A DNA stretch of 64,000 nt from Absidia repens (lineage: Eukaryota; Mucoromycota; Mucoromycetes; Mucorales; Cunninghamellaceae), in contig MCGE01000009.1 of the NCBI GenBank assembly GCA_002105175.1, positions 1,764,304 to 1,828,303 of the forward strand, read 5' to 3'. Shown piece after piece: positions 40,721 to 52,600 of the stretch. Position 1 is the stretch's first letter; the number at the start of each line of letters is the position of its first letter. The position numbers were made by a program, and so were the translations under genes. The notes under the pieces are model-generated. The model ran no database searches and was not told the origin of the DNA. It saw only the letters and a program-made list of their open reading frames with translations.

Positions 40721-41116
40721 GATGGGCCCCTTTTTTTCAATAAAACACAAAAGAGTGGATGGCTTGAATGATGAGAAGAAAGGGGAAAGGGCAATAATAA
40801 ATAAAGGAAATAAAAAAGAAAGGCTGAGATAAAGTTTAAATAAAAATGAGGCTGTAAAAAATATCAATGTATGATCCATTTCCTGTTTCGGGTTCCTTTT
40901 TTTTTTAATGTACGACATACAACCATGGAAAAAAGAGATATGACAAAAAACCTTGATTTTTTTTTATTCAAGCCCCATATCAATATAAAATAAAATAAAT
41001 ATGACCAACAGTGATAAAATAATTGAGGGGAATGAAGTGGCGGGGGGAGGGGACGAACTAATACTAAGACTAATTTTATAATACAGTTTCTATCTAATCC
41101 AGTAAAAGTCACCATT
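40721..41116. other. Short intergenic region, no gene seen
   Basis: This is the 5' side of the coiled-coil gene, with purine-rich DNA on the plus strand (40755-40830), and the 3' flank of the thiolase. No other feature was recognised. Confidence 0.5.
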
Positions 41117-42569
41117 TTACACGCGTTCAAGAATAACAGCAACACCCTTAAAATAATAATAATAAAATGATCAGTCAAGCCCCATTATTTCAAATCATTA
41201 AGCTAGCCTTTTTCTTCTTCTTTTCTTCTTAGCTCACTTACTTGTCCTCCACCAATGCATGCCGAGCCAACAGCATACTTGTTCTTGGTACGTTGAAGAG
41301 CATGACTGAGATGAGCCAAGATACGAGCACCGGAAGCACCCAAAGGATGACCTACCGCAATAGCACCACCATTGACATTGGTCTTTTCACGCACCAAACC
41401 CAATTCCTTTTCCACAGCAAGGTATTGTGCAGCGAATGCTTCATTGACTTCGACCAAATCCATTTGATCCAAAGAAAGGTTGGCCCGACGGAGAGCTCCT
41501 TGAATCGCAGGAACGGGTCCAAGTCCCATCAAGGTGGGTTCCACTGCCGATGCTTGCCAGCTAACTACACGAGCCAAGGGAGATAAACCATATTTGTTCA
41601 CCGCATCTTCGGAAGCCAATACTAAGGCAGCCGCACCATCATTGATACCAGATGCATTAGCAGCAGATGTCACACCACCCTTCTTGAACACCGCCTTCAT
41701 TTTGGTAACTTGATCCAGGGTAAGGCCAAGACGAGGATGTTCATCCTTGGTCACATGTTCCACCCCTTTTCGTCCCTTGACATCCACACCAACAATTTCA
41801 TCATCAAACACACCAGCATTGGCAGCTTGTTCATATCGGTTTTGACTAGACAAGGCAAAGGCATCACATTCGTCTTTGGTCAATTGGTACTTTTCGGCCA
41901 AGTTTTCCGCCGTGACACCCATGGGGGTGGGTTGAGGGTATTGGTCCGTCAAGGTTGCCCACAAGGAATCTTGGAGTTGAAGATCGACACCGAGTTTGTT
42001 TCCCCATCGAGATTTACCACTCAACACGTAAGGGGACAAGGACATGTTTTCGGCACCACCGGCTAATACCACTTCGCTATCACCACAAATAATTTCATGC
42101 GCACCGTTCACCACACTTTGAAGTCCAGAGCCACAGAGACGGTTGACGGTAAGTGCAGGTACTGACACAGGAAGACCGGCACGGTGACCAATATGACGAG
42201 CAACATAAGGACCAGCAATATCAGTATGAGTGACATTACCCATAATGACGGAATCCACTGAAACTTCTTTGGGGAGTTGCGATAACGCCGCTTTTGATGC
42301 CAAACCACCCAGTTCGGAAGCTAATAGATAAAGGATAGTTCAAAAGTTAGACTCATGCACACTTCTGGACTAAACAAAACAATGTATATATATATTAAAG
42401 TACCTGTAATGTCCTTGAACTTGCCACCAAAGGTACCGAATGGGGTTCTATGTTAAAAGTATTTAAACAAGTTAGTCAAGTGCGAGCCATATACGTATAG
42501 CCTAAGGCGTTGTTGATAGAATAAAAATTACCTTTTAGCAGCGACAACGAATACTTGTTTGAATGACAT
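41117..42569 (-). CDS. 3-ketoacyl-CoA / acetyl-CoA thiolase (ACAA2-like)
   Basis: This thiolase cleaves 3-ketoacyl-CoA to acetyl-CoA in beta-oxidation, or runs in reverse. Exons 41117..41146, 41242..42320, 42404..42447 and 42532..42569 give 396 residues, the standard length. It starts MSFKQVFVVAAKRTPFGTFG. Catalytic features are the nucleophile in VNRLCGSGLQSVVNGA (Cys near 90), NVNGGAIAVGHPLGASG with the His, and the second Cys in GSACIGGGQGVAVIL. NEAFAAQYLAV is also present. The C-terminus LERV is not a peroxisomal SKL-type signal, and there is no obvious N-terminal presequence, so a mitochondrial (ACAA2-like) or cytosolic location is open. The final exon codes only nine residues. It is divergent from the membrane-protein gene. 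Confidence 0.95.
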
Positions 42570-42991
42570 GATGAAGTGTTATAGAATAAAAAAGAAATGG
42601 GCTTTTTTGAAAGAAGAAAAAAAAAAAAAGGTGGGAAAAGTTAGAAGTATCAATTTGCGGGGTATAAGGATAACGAAATCCATGTGATAATCGAAATAAA
42701 GCCTGTCAGCAAAATATGCACTATCCTTGCCCATAGTGATGCCGAAATAGAATTCAACCACCGATCAGCAACCGCAAGTGTTACTTGAACTAGTGCCATC
42801 AGTTTTCAAATAAGGGTACAGAATTGGTTTTGTTTTTCGTATAGTTGCTTTGGCACTCTCGTAACCAAGAACAGGCGGCATTTGAAATTTCAGGTCGTGT
42901 ATGGGGGATTCTTTTTTTCCGTCAAATGCTTGTTTATTCTTTTACACTCTTTTCTTTTTCTTTTTTTTTTTTTGGCATAGCAAAACTTCTA
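42570..42991. promoter_or_regulatory. Divergent promoter region, thiolase / membrane protein
   Basis: The 422 bp between the two starts must contain both promoters. T-rich tracts lie just before each start (42941-42973 on the plus side, 42609-42630 on the minus side). No oleate-response or other named site was identified. Confidence 0.45.
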
Positions 42992-44528
42992 ATGACACGT
43001 AAACAAAAGCTTCAAGCACCACGGTGGAATACAACTGACACTGACGAAGATGATTCAGTTTTGAAATCATGGTTTATCACCGTATTGATCTATCTTTTTG
43101 GTATTGTAAGAAGACTGACACGCCATTTTTTTTTTCTCTCCTCCATGACAATTGCATGTGTATACTGACTATATCTATATCTTTTTTATATATTTTGAAC
43201 ATAGATGTAGTAGTGAAAGGTCTTTATATCGTTAAGCCAATACTATCAGTCTGTGTGGCCGTATTTATACTGAAGACATTAGCAAGTTATGGCACAAGAT
43301 ATATGCTCGATATCACTTGTCCTTTTGTACCGACGCCTTTCCTGTCACTAGTGCCGCCATGCCAACACTGGAATGACCCGGTACCTGATTTTTCTCAACT
43401 TGTCACCGTGCAAGAAAAATTATACAAGACCATGATGGATCAAGATACTGCTCAAAAAAAGGCTTTACCTGGGGCACTCTATAGTAATGGCAACACTGGG
43501 ACGGCGGTAGCAACACTCCATGATGATCCCACCACACCCTTAACAGCTCTGTCATTGAAACAGGTGGAACTGGCAACGCGCGACTTACAACTGATGATCA
43601 AGTACTCCCATCTCGCCTACAAGGACGTTTTGAATACCAAATTATCGGAATATTTGATTCACTCAAGGGCGTTTGGAAGGAATATACAGGTGATGAACAA
43701 AATCGAAGCACAAACCAAGGACATGAATACTTGACTAATATTCCTTTTTTTCCCTTTTTTTTTTTTTAATCTTTATAGAGTATGCATGCACAGAGTAAGG
43801 GTGTTATTGACAATCTAATCACCTACAATACTGTGACATTAAGGAAACTATCCGATGTGGAAAAAGGAATCATCAGCAGACAAGAACTACGGGCGATATA
43901 CGAAGGATCCATGGAACTGATAGGTAATTTTTTTTTTTTATTAATAAGGGAGGATGATGGACTGGGTGAAAACTAAAAAAAAAAAAAAAGTTGACTGAAC
44001 CGTTTTCATTCCATAGAAAAAGAGGCGCGACGATTAATACTTGCTATTGAAGTGGCTCAAGAATCACTCAACACATTGGAAGCAGACCTTTACTCTATTC
44101 AGGAAATCACCATCCAAGAAAAATCCCATCAACGCGCCGAACAGCCGCATGTACTCGCTGATCTTGTTAATATGGTGACTGGCAAAGGATTACAACGCCC
44201 CGTGGTGCGAGAGAACATGGAGCTTTTGATGCGATACGATCTGGACCGGAGCAAATCGTCTCACCGTTTGTTACTCTTGTTGGATCGGATGGAGGCGGTG
44301 CAGATGGATTTAGAGGAATTGCGAACGCAGGTGGTGGCTCCAATTATTATACCCGACACGTTGCCTTTGGAAATGCACATTGAAAATATCAACAAGGCAA
44401 TCGAACGCTTGAAACACGGCAAGTTGTCTGGTTGGGAACAGGATCCGCATCGTATACTTCCTTCGGCACCGTCATCATCATCATCATCATCATCATCTTC
44501 ACCAACAGAAACTGTCAATACCCTCTGA
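42992..44528 (+). CDS. Uncharacterised membrane-anchored coiled-coil protein
   Basis: I do not recognise this gene. My model has exons 42992..43100, 43205..43689, 43779..43923 and 44017..44528, giving 416 residues in frame. The N-terminus is basic (MTRKQKLQAPRWN), then VLKSWFITVLIYLF. After the first intron comes VVVKGLYIVKPILSVCVAVF with ILKTLASYG, so two hydrophobic segments (about 27-65) may span a membrane. The rest is soluble and helical: LKQVELATRDLQLMIKYSH, GVIDNLITYNTVTLRKLSDV, EKEARRLILAIEVAQESLNT, LLLLLDRMEAVQMDLEELRT. It ends in a Ser run. The first donor is ambiguous: GTATTG at 43101 keeps the frame, but a GTGTAT donor near 43159 also would. It could be a nuclear-envelope or organelle membrane protein, which is inference. 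Confidence 0.62.
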
Positions 44529-47168
44529 AACCCATTGATCATCCCTCGGTTTGTTATTAGTTGAAGCCATTATTATATAGTTTATTCCTTATTTTTTTTT
44601 TTTTTTTTTGTTGTATATGTTTAAACCTTTTTTTTTTTATTATTATATTATATTCTTATCATTAGTTTGGTTATTCTGTTTTTGTATATGTTAGCTTACT
44701 GTTTATTATTAAAAGTTCAGTTATTATTTTATTAATTGATTTTTTATGTTTTATTTTGATACATACAAATAAAATTTGATACATTTTACGATTCGTATGA
44801 AATGAATAAGGGAACAACAGTATATATGGGAATGAGCGTGTTAGGTAAATTTTCAAAATGATGAGTGTATGGGACGTACTGGAGTGACGTGATCTAGTGT
44901 GGATATTTCAACTAGTGCTTCGAGGATAGAAGCTGGGCCTGAAAAAATGAAGAGGATAGGCAGAAATACCAAATCATCTTGGGAGAATCTTTTTATATCA
45001 CATACAAAAAAACGTTTTATGATACGCTATATACTTTTGAATGCATTGATTGAATCTAATAATGCTTTTTTTATTATTATTGTATAATAGGCGTGATGTA
45101 AAGTAAACAAAACACCTTTTGTTTTGTAGCAATTACCGACAACGAAGGGATTGTGGTGCGGGGTAAACCCTTATATTCTATGTTGAGTGACAAACTATTT
45201 TACAGCGTCAGAGGTGCGGGGGATAAATTAAACTATATTTGAGTGCACATGGGGCATGTGAGGAGAGCCACGATACTGCCCGGTCATGAATAGTGGGTAA
45301 TAGTGGCGGTGTTCTGTATTAAGAAGAGGGAGAACTTTCAGTTGACTTTCTATCGATTGTTGTCACGATCTGAGCGAGACACTGTTGAAAAGCAAGGCTC
45401 GCTTCAAAGTTGGCAAAGTCGTGATATATATTACCGATGTTGAATGGTGGAGGGTTGCGATTGTAAAAAGAAGAATAATGGCGCCTATATTGAATGGTGA
45501 TTGCTACAAAAGAAGAAAAAAGATACTCCCTTCGTTGATGATTTTGTCAAGCATGAAAACCGAGGCTTTCCTTTTTTGTAATGGACAAAAGAAATTGCAG
45601 ACAAGAGCAATCATATTTACACTTTCAAATCCCGCCCACGTGGTTGAGTTTTTTTTTTTTTTTTGTTTACTCCCGAACACTTTTTCCTCCCCCCCCTTCT
45701 CTCTTTCTTTTTATTTTCTTATTTTTTTTTTCTCACACCGTTATGCGTTTTTAGTTTAAGGATTAGTTTAGAAGGGGTTTGAGATTAGGCATTACAAGAT
45801 GCATGGGAAACCCTTCCATTTTGAATCTAGGATTTAAGACCACCATTAGTTGGTCTTTTGAAGCCTTCATTAGTTCAGTGTTAGTTTTGCCCGTAGTTTG
45901 TATCTATATCTGAATAAAATATATCTCTTATTTGCCTGCTTCAATGAAAAATATCCCAATGGTCTCTCTCATGTCTTGTGCTATGGATCCTTTTTCATTA
46001 GCGCTTACAGTTGTTGTACTTCAAAAAGATATAGTTCTTTTAAAACCCTGTCAAAAAATCTGGAGGTACGGCAACCCATCTGGAGCTCCTCAGATAGTTG
46101 GCGGGCTTTACAGCCTGCAAAATCGAGCTAACGTGCAATATTTTCTTCTTCGCTTTATATAAAACGAACTACGGAACCGTTCAACTTCAAATTTTCCATG
46201 CATCTTTGGAAATATTATACAATCATTTTTTGTCACCAAACCAACCATCCATCTCTCATACAATTAATTGTACAATGCTCTAAAGTTTACGCCTATAAGC
46301 TCACTTCTAAAGCCTACAGCCATAATAACCGCCTCTACGCTATAGCCCACCATTCAAATACACACACATTTACTTGAACATCTTGTCTTGCACAGTATAT
46401 TAGATCCCTTCTCACGATATTTCCCGTAGTTTAGCATTGCGCACTATTTAGATCTCCATGAGTCTGCATCATTATACCTCCATTAAATCGATTGTTACAG
46501 TGAACCCCACGATCTTAGTTTATTAGTGTCTACCATATTCTTTAAAATAAAATATGCCTTTTACTACCCATACTCTGACCCATTATATAGTGAGCGAAGT
46601 AATTATTGTGGCTCTTGCTTTCTAGCTCGCCCAATATGACTACTTTTTCCGCCAGTTGCCGCAGCGACTTGCTTCCGGTTCTAGATCACTTAATATGAAA
46701 TGTAGCTCTATCCCCATCCTACCATTAATTCAACTTTATCGTTACAGCATTGATCCATACCTCGTATATTTGACAACGTCCTATTATAATATCAACTACA
46801 ACTATAATACCTGACTTATAATCAGTATTCAGCTCCCTCCCCACCCTCCCTTCGCATCATCAACATTTTACACCCGCCAATATCACAAAGACACTTGAGC
46901 CCTTCAGTCATCTAGACTACCCAGCATTTTTCCGTAAAAGCCATTAATAAAATAACATTAAGTTTTTTAAATTCAATAAGAGCTGCAAAGTATTTTATTT
47001 TGAGTCATAAAAAACAAAGAAAGAAAGCAATGAGGATGGTATAGTAAGGAAAAAAAAAACAATGATAGGATAAATAGCCATAATAAAAAAATGTATATAC
47101 ATACTAAAACTAAAGGAGCAAATGGTGTGTGTGTGTGTGTGTGTATTCTAAACGATAATGACTCCTTT
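44529..47168. other. Gene-poor region with dispersed repeat copy C
   Basis: This is the 3' flank of the membrane-protein gene (T-rich, AT-rich to 45000), then repeat copy C (about 45.1-46.8 kb), then AT-rich DNA and a short (GT)n run at 47122-47144 before the THOC3 stop codon. No gene was recognised. Confidence 0.6.
45110..46790 (+). repeat. Dispersed non-coding repeat, copy C
   Basis: This is the longest copy. Landmarks shared with A or B are gtggtgcggggtaaac (45152), a T/C-rich tract (45645-45735), aaggattagtttagaagggg (45757), catgggaaacccttccattt (45802), tgtatctatatctgaataaa (45898), aatggtctctctcatgtctt (45956), cattaaatcgattgttacag (46482), tagtgtctaccatattcttt (46524), cattatatagtgagcgaagt (46591) and cacttaatatgaaatgtagc (46687). 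The last two match copy A and the middle ones match copy B, showing that all three derive from one longer parent. No ORF is present. Confidence 0.75.
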
Positions 47169-48702
47169 TCATTCATTCCTTTGGTCCTTGATGCCAAATA
47201 TCCTGAGATTACCCGAGTATTTTCCGTCAGAGCCCATTTCATCTCCAGCATAAGCCAAATAATAATCTCTGGGATGCCACGCCACAGTATTCATCGCCGC
47301 CGCGCATTCAATGTGATGGACAGATTGCCCGCTTTCTACATGAGACTATACATAAAACGAAAAAAAAAGTTGCATCAGTCAGATACACAGTGGTCACTTT
47401 TAACACATGGAATAGCATCACACAACGCAATTTAACTTACGATATCAATGAAGCTATCTTCAGACGCTGAAGCAATATATTGTCCATCATAACTAAAACT
47501 CAGTGTACGTACAGGCCAACTAATAAATCAAATCATGAGTATGATATTTCAAAACATCAAAAGAAATATATATATCTTACCCCCCCTTCTCCATTCCTTT
47601 TCTATCTTATTTACCTTAGTTCCGAGAATGCACGTAAACATACACTAGACTTGACATCCCAAAGAGTGACCAGCGCATCAGCCGATCCCACTGCCAAATA
47701 ATTACTTGTAGGATCCGATTCAACACAGTAACAATTGCCAGTATGTCCACGAAGTGATTGTAAAAGCTCCAGGTTAGGATATTCATAGATCTTCACCGTA
47801 CCTTGACCAGTAGTGACATAGAAAAGATTGTTGGCTTTGTTCCATGCAATTTCGTTGACCTAATAATATTTCATTTGCAAAGAAAAGGCAGAAAAAAAAA
47901 AAAAGGATAAGTATTGACATAATATCAAATAGTAAAGCAACGGCAGTAGTAGTAATCATACCAAGTCGCCATCTTTTTTTTTTTCCGCACAAAGCATTAC
48001 CTCCATGTTGTGTTTTTGTGTCATAGATATCGTGAATGTTCGTGTGTCAATGATACTAATGGTGTCGTTCTACATAAAATCTATCCATTAGCACCAATAG
48101 ATCATCGACCGACCCTTTTGCTATATGTTGTGTGTTTTTACCTTGTCACCAACGGCGATATTCTCCCCGTTTGGACTCCAACAGACATTAATGTTTTCAC
48201 CACCCGTTTGGACAACAGCAGTACATTTTCCAGCTAAATAAAAAAGAAAAATAGATAGATAAAGTCAAATCATCTAAACATGCTATGCCTGTACCACGTA
48301 CCATTACCCTTTTTTTTTGATATCATACTTACAGCGTTGATCCCAAATACGAACGGTTTTATCGCAAGAAGCAGTCGCCAAACGATCAGGATGAGTAGGA
48401 TCCCAATCTAACTGATCTACACTATCGGTATGTCCTTTCAGTTCAGTCGAATGCCGTATATCCGTCTATCCCCATAGCCCCCAAAAAATAAAGGAAGTAG
48501 AGTGAGTTTACACGTTGTTGTTGTGCTTTTAGCATATATGTATATATTCCCATTACCCCACGATGAGGAATCCAAATACGCGCTGTTTTGTCCACTGATC
48601 CAGAGGCTAGACGTCGACCATCGCAATTCCAAGCAACAGTGTGTACTTGCTCTTTGTGCCCTTTATATTCCTTGATCTTTGAATGGGAAAACATTTTTCG
48701 CA

Positions 48703-48739
<37 letters not shown>

Positions 48740-48927
48740 ATAAAAGAGAAAAGGAGATCAGAATATCATAAAAAATTTCTACATGAGAGAACACGATAGA
48801 CAACCGAGCAACTTACATCGTCTTGAGTGATTATCGCGCCATGGTAGTAGTATCGATCAATAATGCCGGTAGGTGGATTCCAATCGTACACTATTTTTCC
48901 AGCATCAGCTTCAGACGCATCATCCAT
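47169..48927 (-). CDS. THOC3: THO complex subunit 3 (THOC3/TEX1), WD40 protein
   Basis: This subunit of the THO/TREX complex couples transcription to mRNA export. Eight exons (47169..47345, 47441..47519, 47615..47859, 48001..48069, 48142..48233, 48333..48465, 48557..48703, 48817..48927) give 350 residues in frame. WD repeats seen in order include KGHKEQVHTVAWNCDGRRL / GSVDKTARIW, KGHTDSVDQLDWDPT / ASCDKTVRIWD, GGENINVCWSPNGENIAVGD, MEVNEIAWNKANNLFYVTT, RGHTGNCYCVESDPTSNYL / GSADALVTLWD, and LSWPVRTLSFSYDGQYIASA / SEDSFIDI. The last blade, MNTVAWHPRDYYLAYAGDE, completes the propeller. The WPVRTLSFS and GENINVCWSP signatures favour THOC3 over other WD40 proteins. The gene is transcribed in tandem with SNT2. 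Confidence 0.93.
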
Positions 48928-49228
48928 AGTGGTTAAGGCAATAAATAAATAAAAACTGAAAAAAGAAGCGAAACCCTCTTTCCCCCAACCCAACTTCTTA
49001 TTTTCTACCAATTGCTTGTTTTGTTTTCAATCCCCGTCATGTGTCCAATTTAATTTAGTGGTATGAAGGCACAAGTGATTTTGAATGTACTTTTTATTAA
49101 AATAAAATGAGAGTGATCAAAGACAAAAAGAAAAAAAAAAATAGATTGGAATGATAGTAATATGTGTAGGAAGTAATGATGGAAATGGTACTAATACTAT
49201 GAGTGGAAGAGGAGAGAGATGGAGTCAA
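48928..49228. other. Short intergenic region, no gene seen
   Basis: Tandem-gene spacer between SNT2's stop and the THOC3 start. It is AT-rich with an A-run at 49130-49141. No distinct element was recognised. Confidence 0.45.
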
Positions 49229-49588
49229 CTAGGGATGTTGATACTTGCAATAGCATCGTTGACATAATTTCCCCACAAACTCTAAATTTTCGGTTCCAAT
49301 GGTTGTTCCAAGATCATCCATAGTCCACCAAAATGGGGAGCTGGTAACAGGGCATTGACTACAAGATGGATTTAATAATGCCGATAGAAATGAGTTGTCA
49401 GACTTTGTTGTGAGTGTACGTTTGCCGTTTGTACGAACGACGGGATTGGAAGGTAGGGTATGTTTGTAATAATTCGGTAAAGGTAGATTGTTCCGTTGAC
49501 ACCAAGAAAAATAGCGCCTCATTGCTGGCGTTGTATTCGGTCCAATCTGCTTGTATAATTCACTATAGATCGAAATCCAAGACTAGAC

Positions 49589-49621
<33 letters not shown>

Positions 49622-52600
49622 TGAGACAATGAATACACCATTTGCAACTGTTTTTATTTCCAACGCACCTTGTTCATTTGAGACCGAGTGTTCATTGGAT
49701 AAAAGTGCTGGAAGATAGGATCTTGTGGTCAGGACAATATATCCGGGGTATCATAACACCATGGGGAGACGCCCTATCAAACAGGCGGTGTTCGACCATA
49801 GGTTCTTTGGATGTTCCTTTTCTTGTTGCTAATGGAGTTTCGACAGTAAATCCAGCTTGATATCCATGTTCCACAGCGCATTGTGCATGTACTTTTATGC
49901 TGCAGTTTTCATCACTACAAGAGAGATAATAGCCAACACCTGTGCTAGTACATATTTTGCATATCTAAAATTTACATAATAATAATAGAAATGAAAAAAG
50001 TGAGCTTACGGGTTTCAATGAACGCCATTCAGTACACAATGCTCTTCCTCTCTCCCTGCTCTTGGTTCCTTACCTCTTTTCGTTTTGTGTTTGCGATAGA
50101 ACCAACGTATTCAACTGGACTCATCGTCGATGGGCAAATAAATTTGACTTCAGGGGCAAACATCGCGCACGTAACATGACACCAATTGTATCCAGAAGTA
50201 GCTTCATAGCATGCTGTTTTTCGGTGGGATCGTTGAAACAAAGGGTGCACTGATAAAACTATATAACAGAGAATAGGGAAGGTAAGAACGATATTTTTTC
50301 TTTGTGATTTTATGCATTTATTGGGTGTTCATTGTACTTACAGATGATACTGTTGGTTTCTTTTTATTTTTGCAGACGTCGCACCGCCAATCGTGAGTGG
50401 CATTTTCGTCCACTCCAAAGCAATCTATATAAAAATCGGCATTAGTAACAAAATAATAATATATTAAATGTTTCTCCCTCTTTCTTTTCACATCATTCTA
50501 TTTTACCGTAATGTACCATCAAACCACAATCGGCGCAAGAGATAAGTCGCTTTGGTTGATTCAAAGAATAGCAAACCTGGCAAGGTAACATTGGTGTTTT
50601 CACTGACACTCGATCCTAGTTAAATAATGATAATAATGATAATAATAAAGATACCCTTAGTATTATGCTTTGCCCAATGGTAAAGAAGATAACTTACTTC
50701 TTTTGATTTTTTGAGGGAGTTTCATCCAAATCGTCATCATATTGCGAATGTTTTCTTTTCACTATTTCAACAGGAATAAAAAAAAAAGTTAAAAGGACAT
50801 ATTTACACTATCGAAAACCATCTCCCAAATAAACCCAGTTCACTTACTTGGACGACCACGCGCCTTGACAATTGCTGACACACCATTTGCTTCCAATGTT
50901 TGACTAGTGACGGGGCGTTTTTTGCCATACTTGAGCCAATGCGTTCCACAATCATCACACAGTGCACGATCAAACACCTTTTGCTTTCTATCCGTGTCCC
51001 CAGGTACCCGTCTCCAAATCGTCGATCGAGTGGTGCTGCAGTTGTGACATTCGAAGGGGTCTTTTTTTTGCTGATTGCTGCAGAAGGAATCACAGAGGGG
51101 TCATCCATCATTTCTACCGGGCCATGATCGTCATCCTCATCACTGCTATCGAATGTGTCGCTGTTCCTATCATTCAGTTTTCGATCCATGATGGTGTTCC
51201 TATTTTCAGATTTGGGTTCCTTTTTGATCGTGGCAGCCTGTTTTGCCAAAGAGGTGGATCGGCGCGTTACTCTGGCAGGTCGATCTTCCATATCCTTCTG
51301 CTGGTACGGTAGTGAAAGCCGGAAGTCTTTATCTTGTCTGCTGTCATCACCGTCATTGTCATCGTCATCGTCATCGTCGCTTGTATCAAAAGTTTCATTG
51401 ATGCCATCGATTTCCGGTGTTGTTGTTGCTGATGTTGCTATCCCCTTTTTCGTTCCATCATCACCCTTCATTTTCTGTTTCGCGTTGTTAAGGGAGTTGC
51501 GTTCTTGTTGTAGTGAGAATGCCTTTCTGATCGATAGGTCGTTTTGTTGATATTTGCTCAGGCAGTCCAGAATGGATCGAGTGTTTCTCTTGAATTGCTT
51601 GGTTGGCTTGAACACCTTGGTCCACGCACTGTACACAGGTTCATACCGGTCTGATTTCTTCCATTGGTAAAAGAAGCGTACAATATCCGCCATAGTTTTC
51701 GTTGGTATCCCACGCTTGACAAAGACAAGTTCATGACCATGATCTTGGATGCCTTGTTCAAACTTTTTGATTTCGTCCGGTTGCCAAGTCACCAAAAATG
51801 AAAAGTCATCCTTTGTCATCCGCTGAATCTTTTCGAGAGCCACCTTGGTATTATAATCGGATTCTTCTAGCATCGATAATGCCAAATCGTAGGTATCTGA
51901 TGAATGGAGTGCCAATGGAAGTGTTGGTAGTGCTTGAACTTTGCTAATATAGTCATCCACTAAATAAAAAGTATCAAGTAAATATTCCAAGATTAAATAT
52001 CAATTTTTATCATATCGCCAATACTTTCTATATTCACGCAACTTACATTCGTCATCCTTCAGCCTGTCTGGCTCACTGAATACCGCTGTGATGGTATGAC
52101 TAGTCCCACGAAGCATTGTGTTTTCATCGCCAAGGTCCGGCAAGTTGTCATCGGTCAAAGAGCAGTTTGGACTCGTTTCTTTTCGTTTGCTTGCTTTTCC
52201 ACGTCGGTCCGATGTTCGTTTGTTGTTCTGTGATGACTGTTCCTCATAAAGTGGGTCACTGATGGATGTTGATTGTGATGATGATATGCTTGAAGACGAT
52301 CGTCCCATTCTTTCTTTTGGTGCCAATGTCAACGTTGGTGATACATGGTCCAATGGGTCCTTCCAGTCTGGTACAGTTGCTTGATACTTTGATCCAATAC
52401 GACTAGCTGCTCTTGGGTAAATGCGATCGTCAATGTCTACAATACCATCCACACATATATAGACGTAAGTATGGCGACAGGTACTCTATGGGTTGGTTTT
52501 TTTTTTTTTTTTTTTTTATGTTTACCCAGAATATCCTTAATATTTGTATTCACTCCAAAATATCGGAATGGCCACATGTGTGTTGTGCGAACTTGGCTTG

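Noticed and set aside
36905..42569. Peroxisome gene cluster (PEX12 close to the thiolase)
   Set aside because: The thiolase lacks a PTS1-like C-terminus and visible PTS2, an unrelated gene lies between, and strand and spacing show no coordination.
49990..50045. Possible SNT2 exon encoding ALCTEWRSLKP
   Set aside because: A single intron from the GTAAGG donor at 50073 to the TTTTAG acceptor at 49965 skips it and joins KRKE to ICKICTS in frame.
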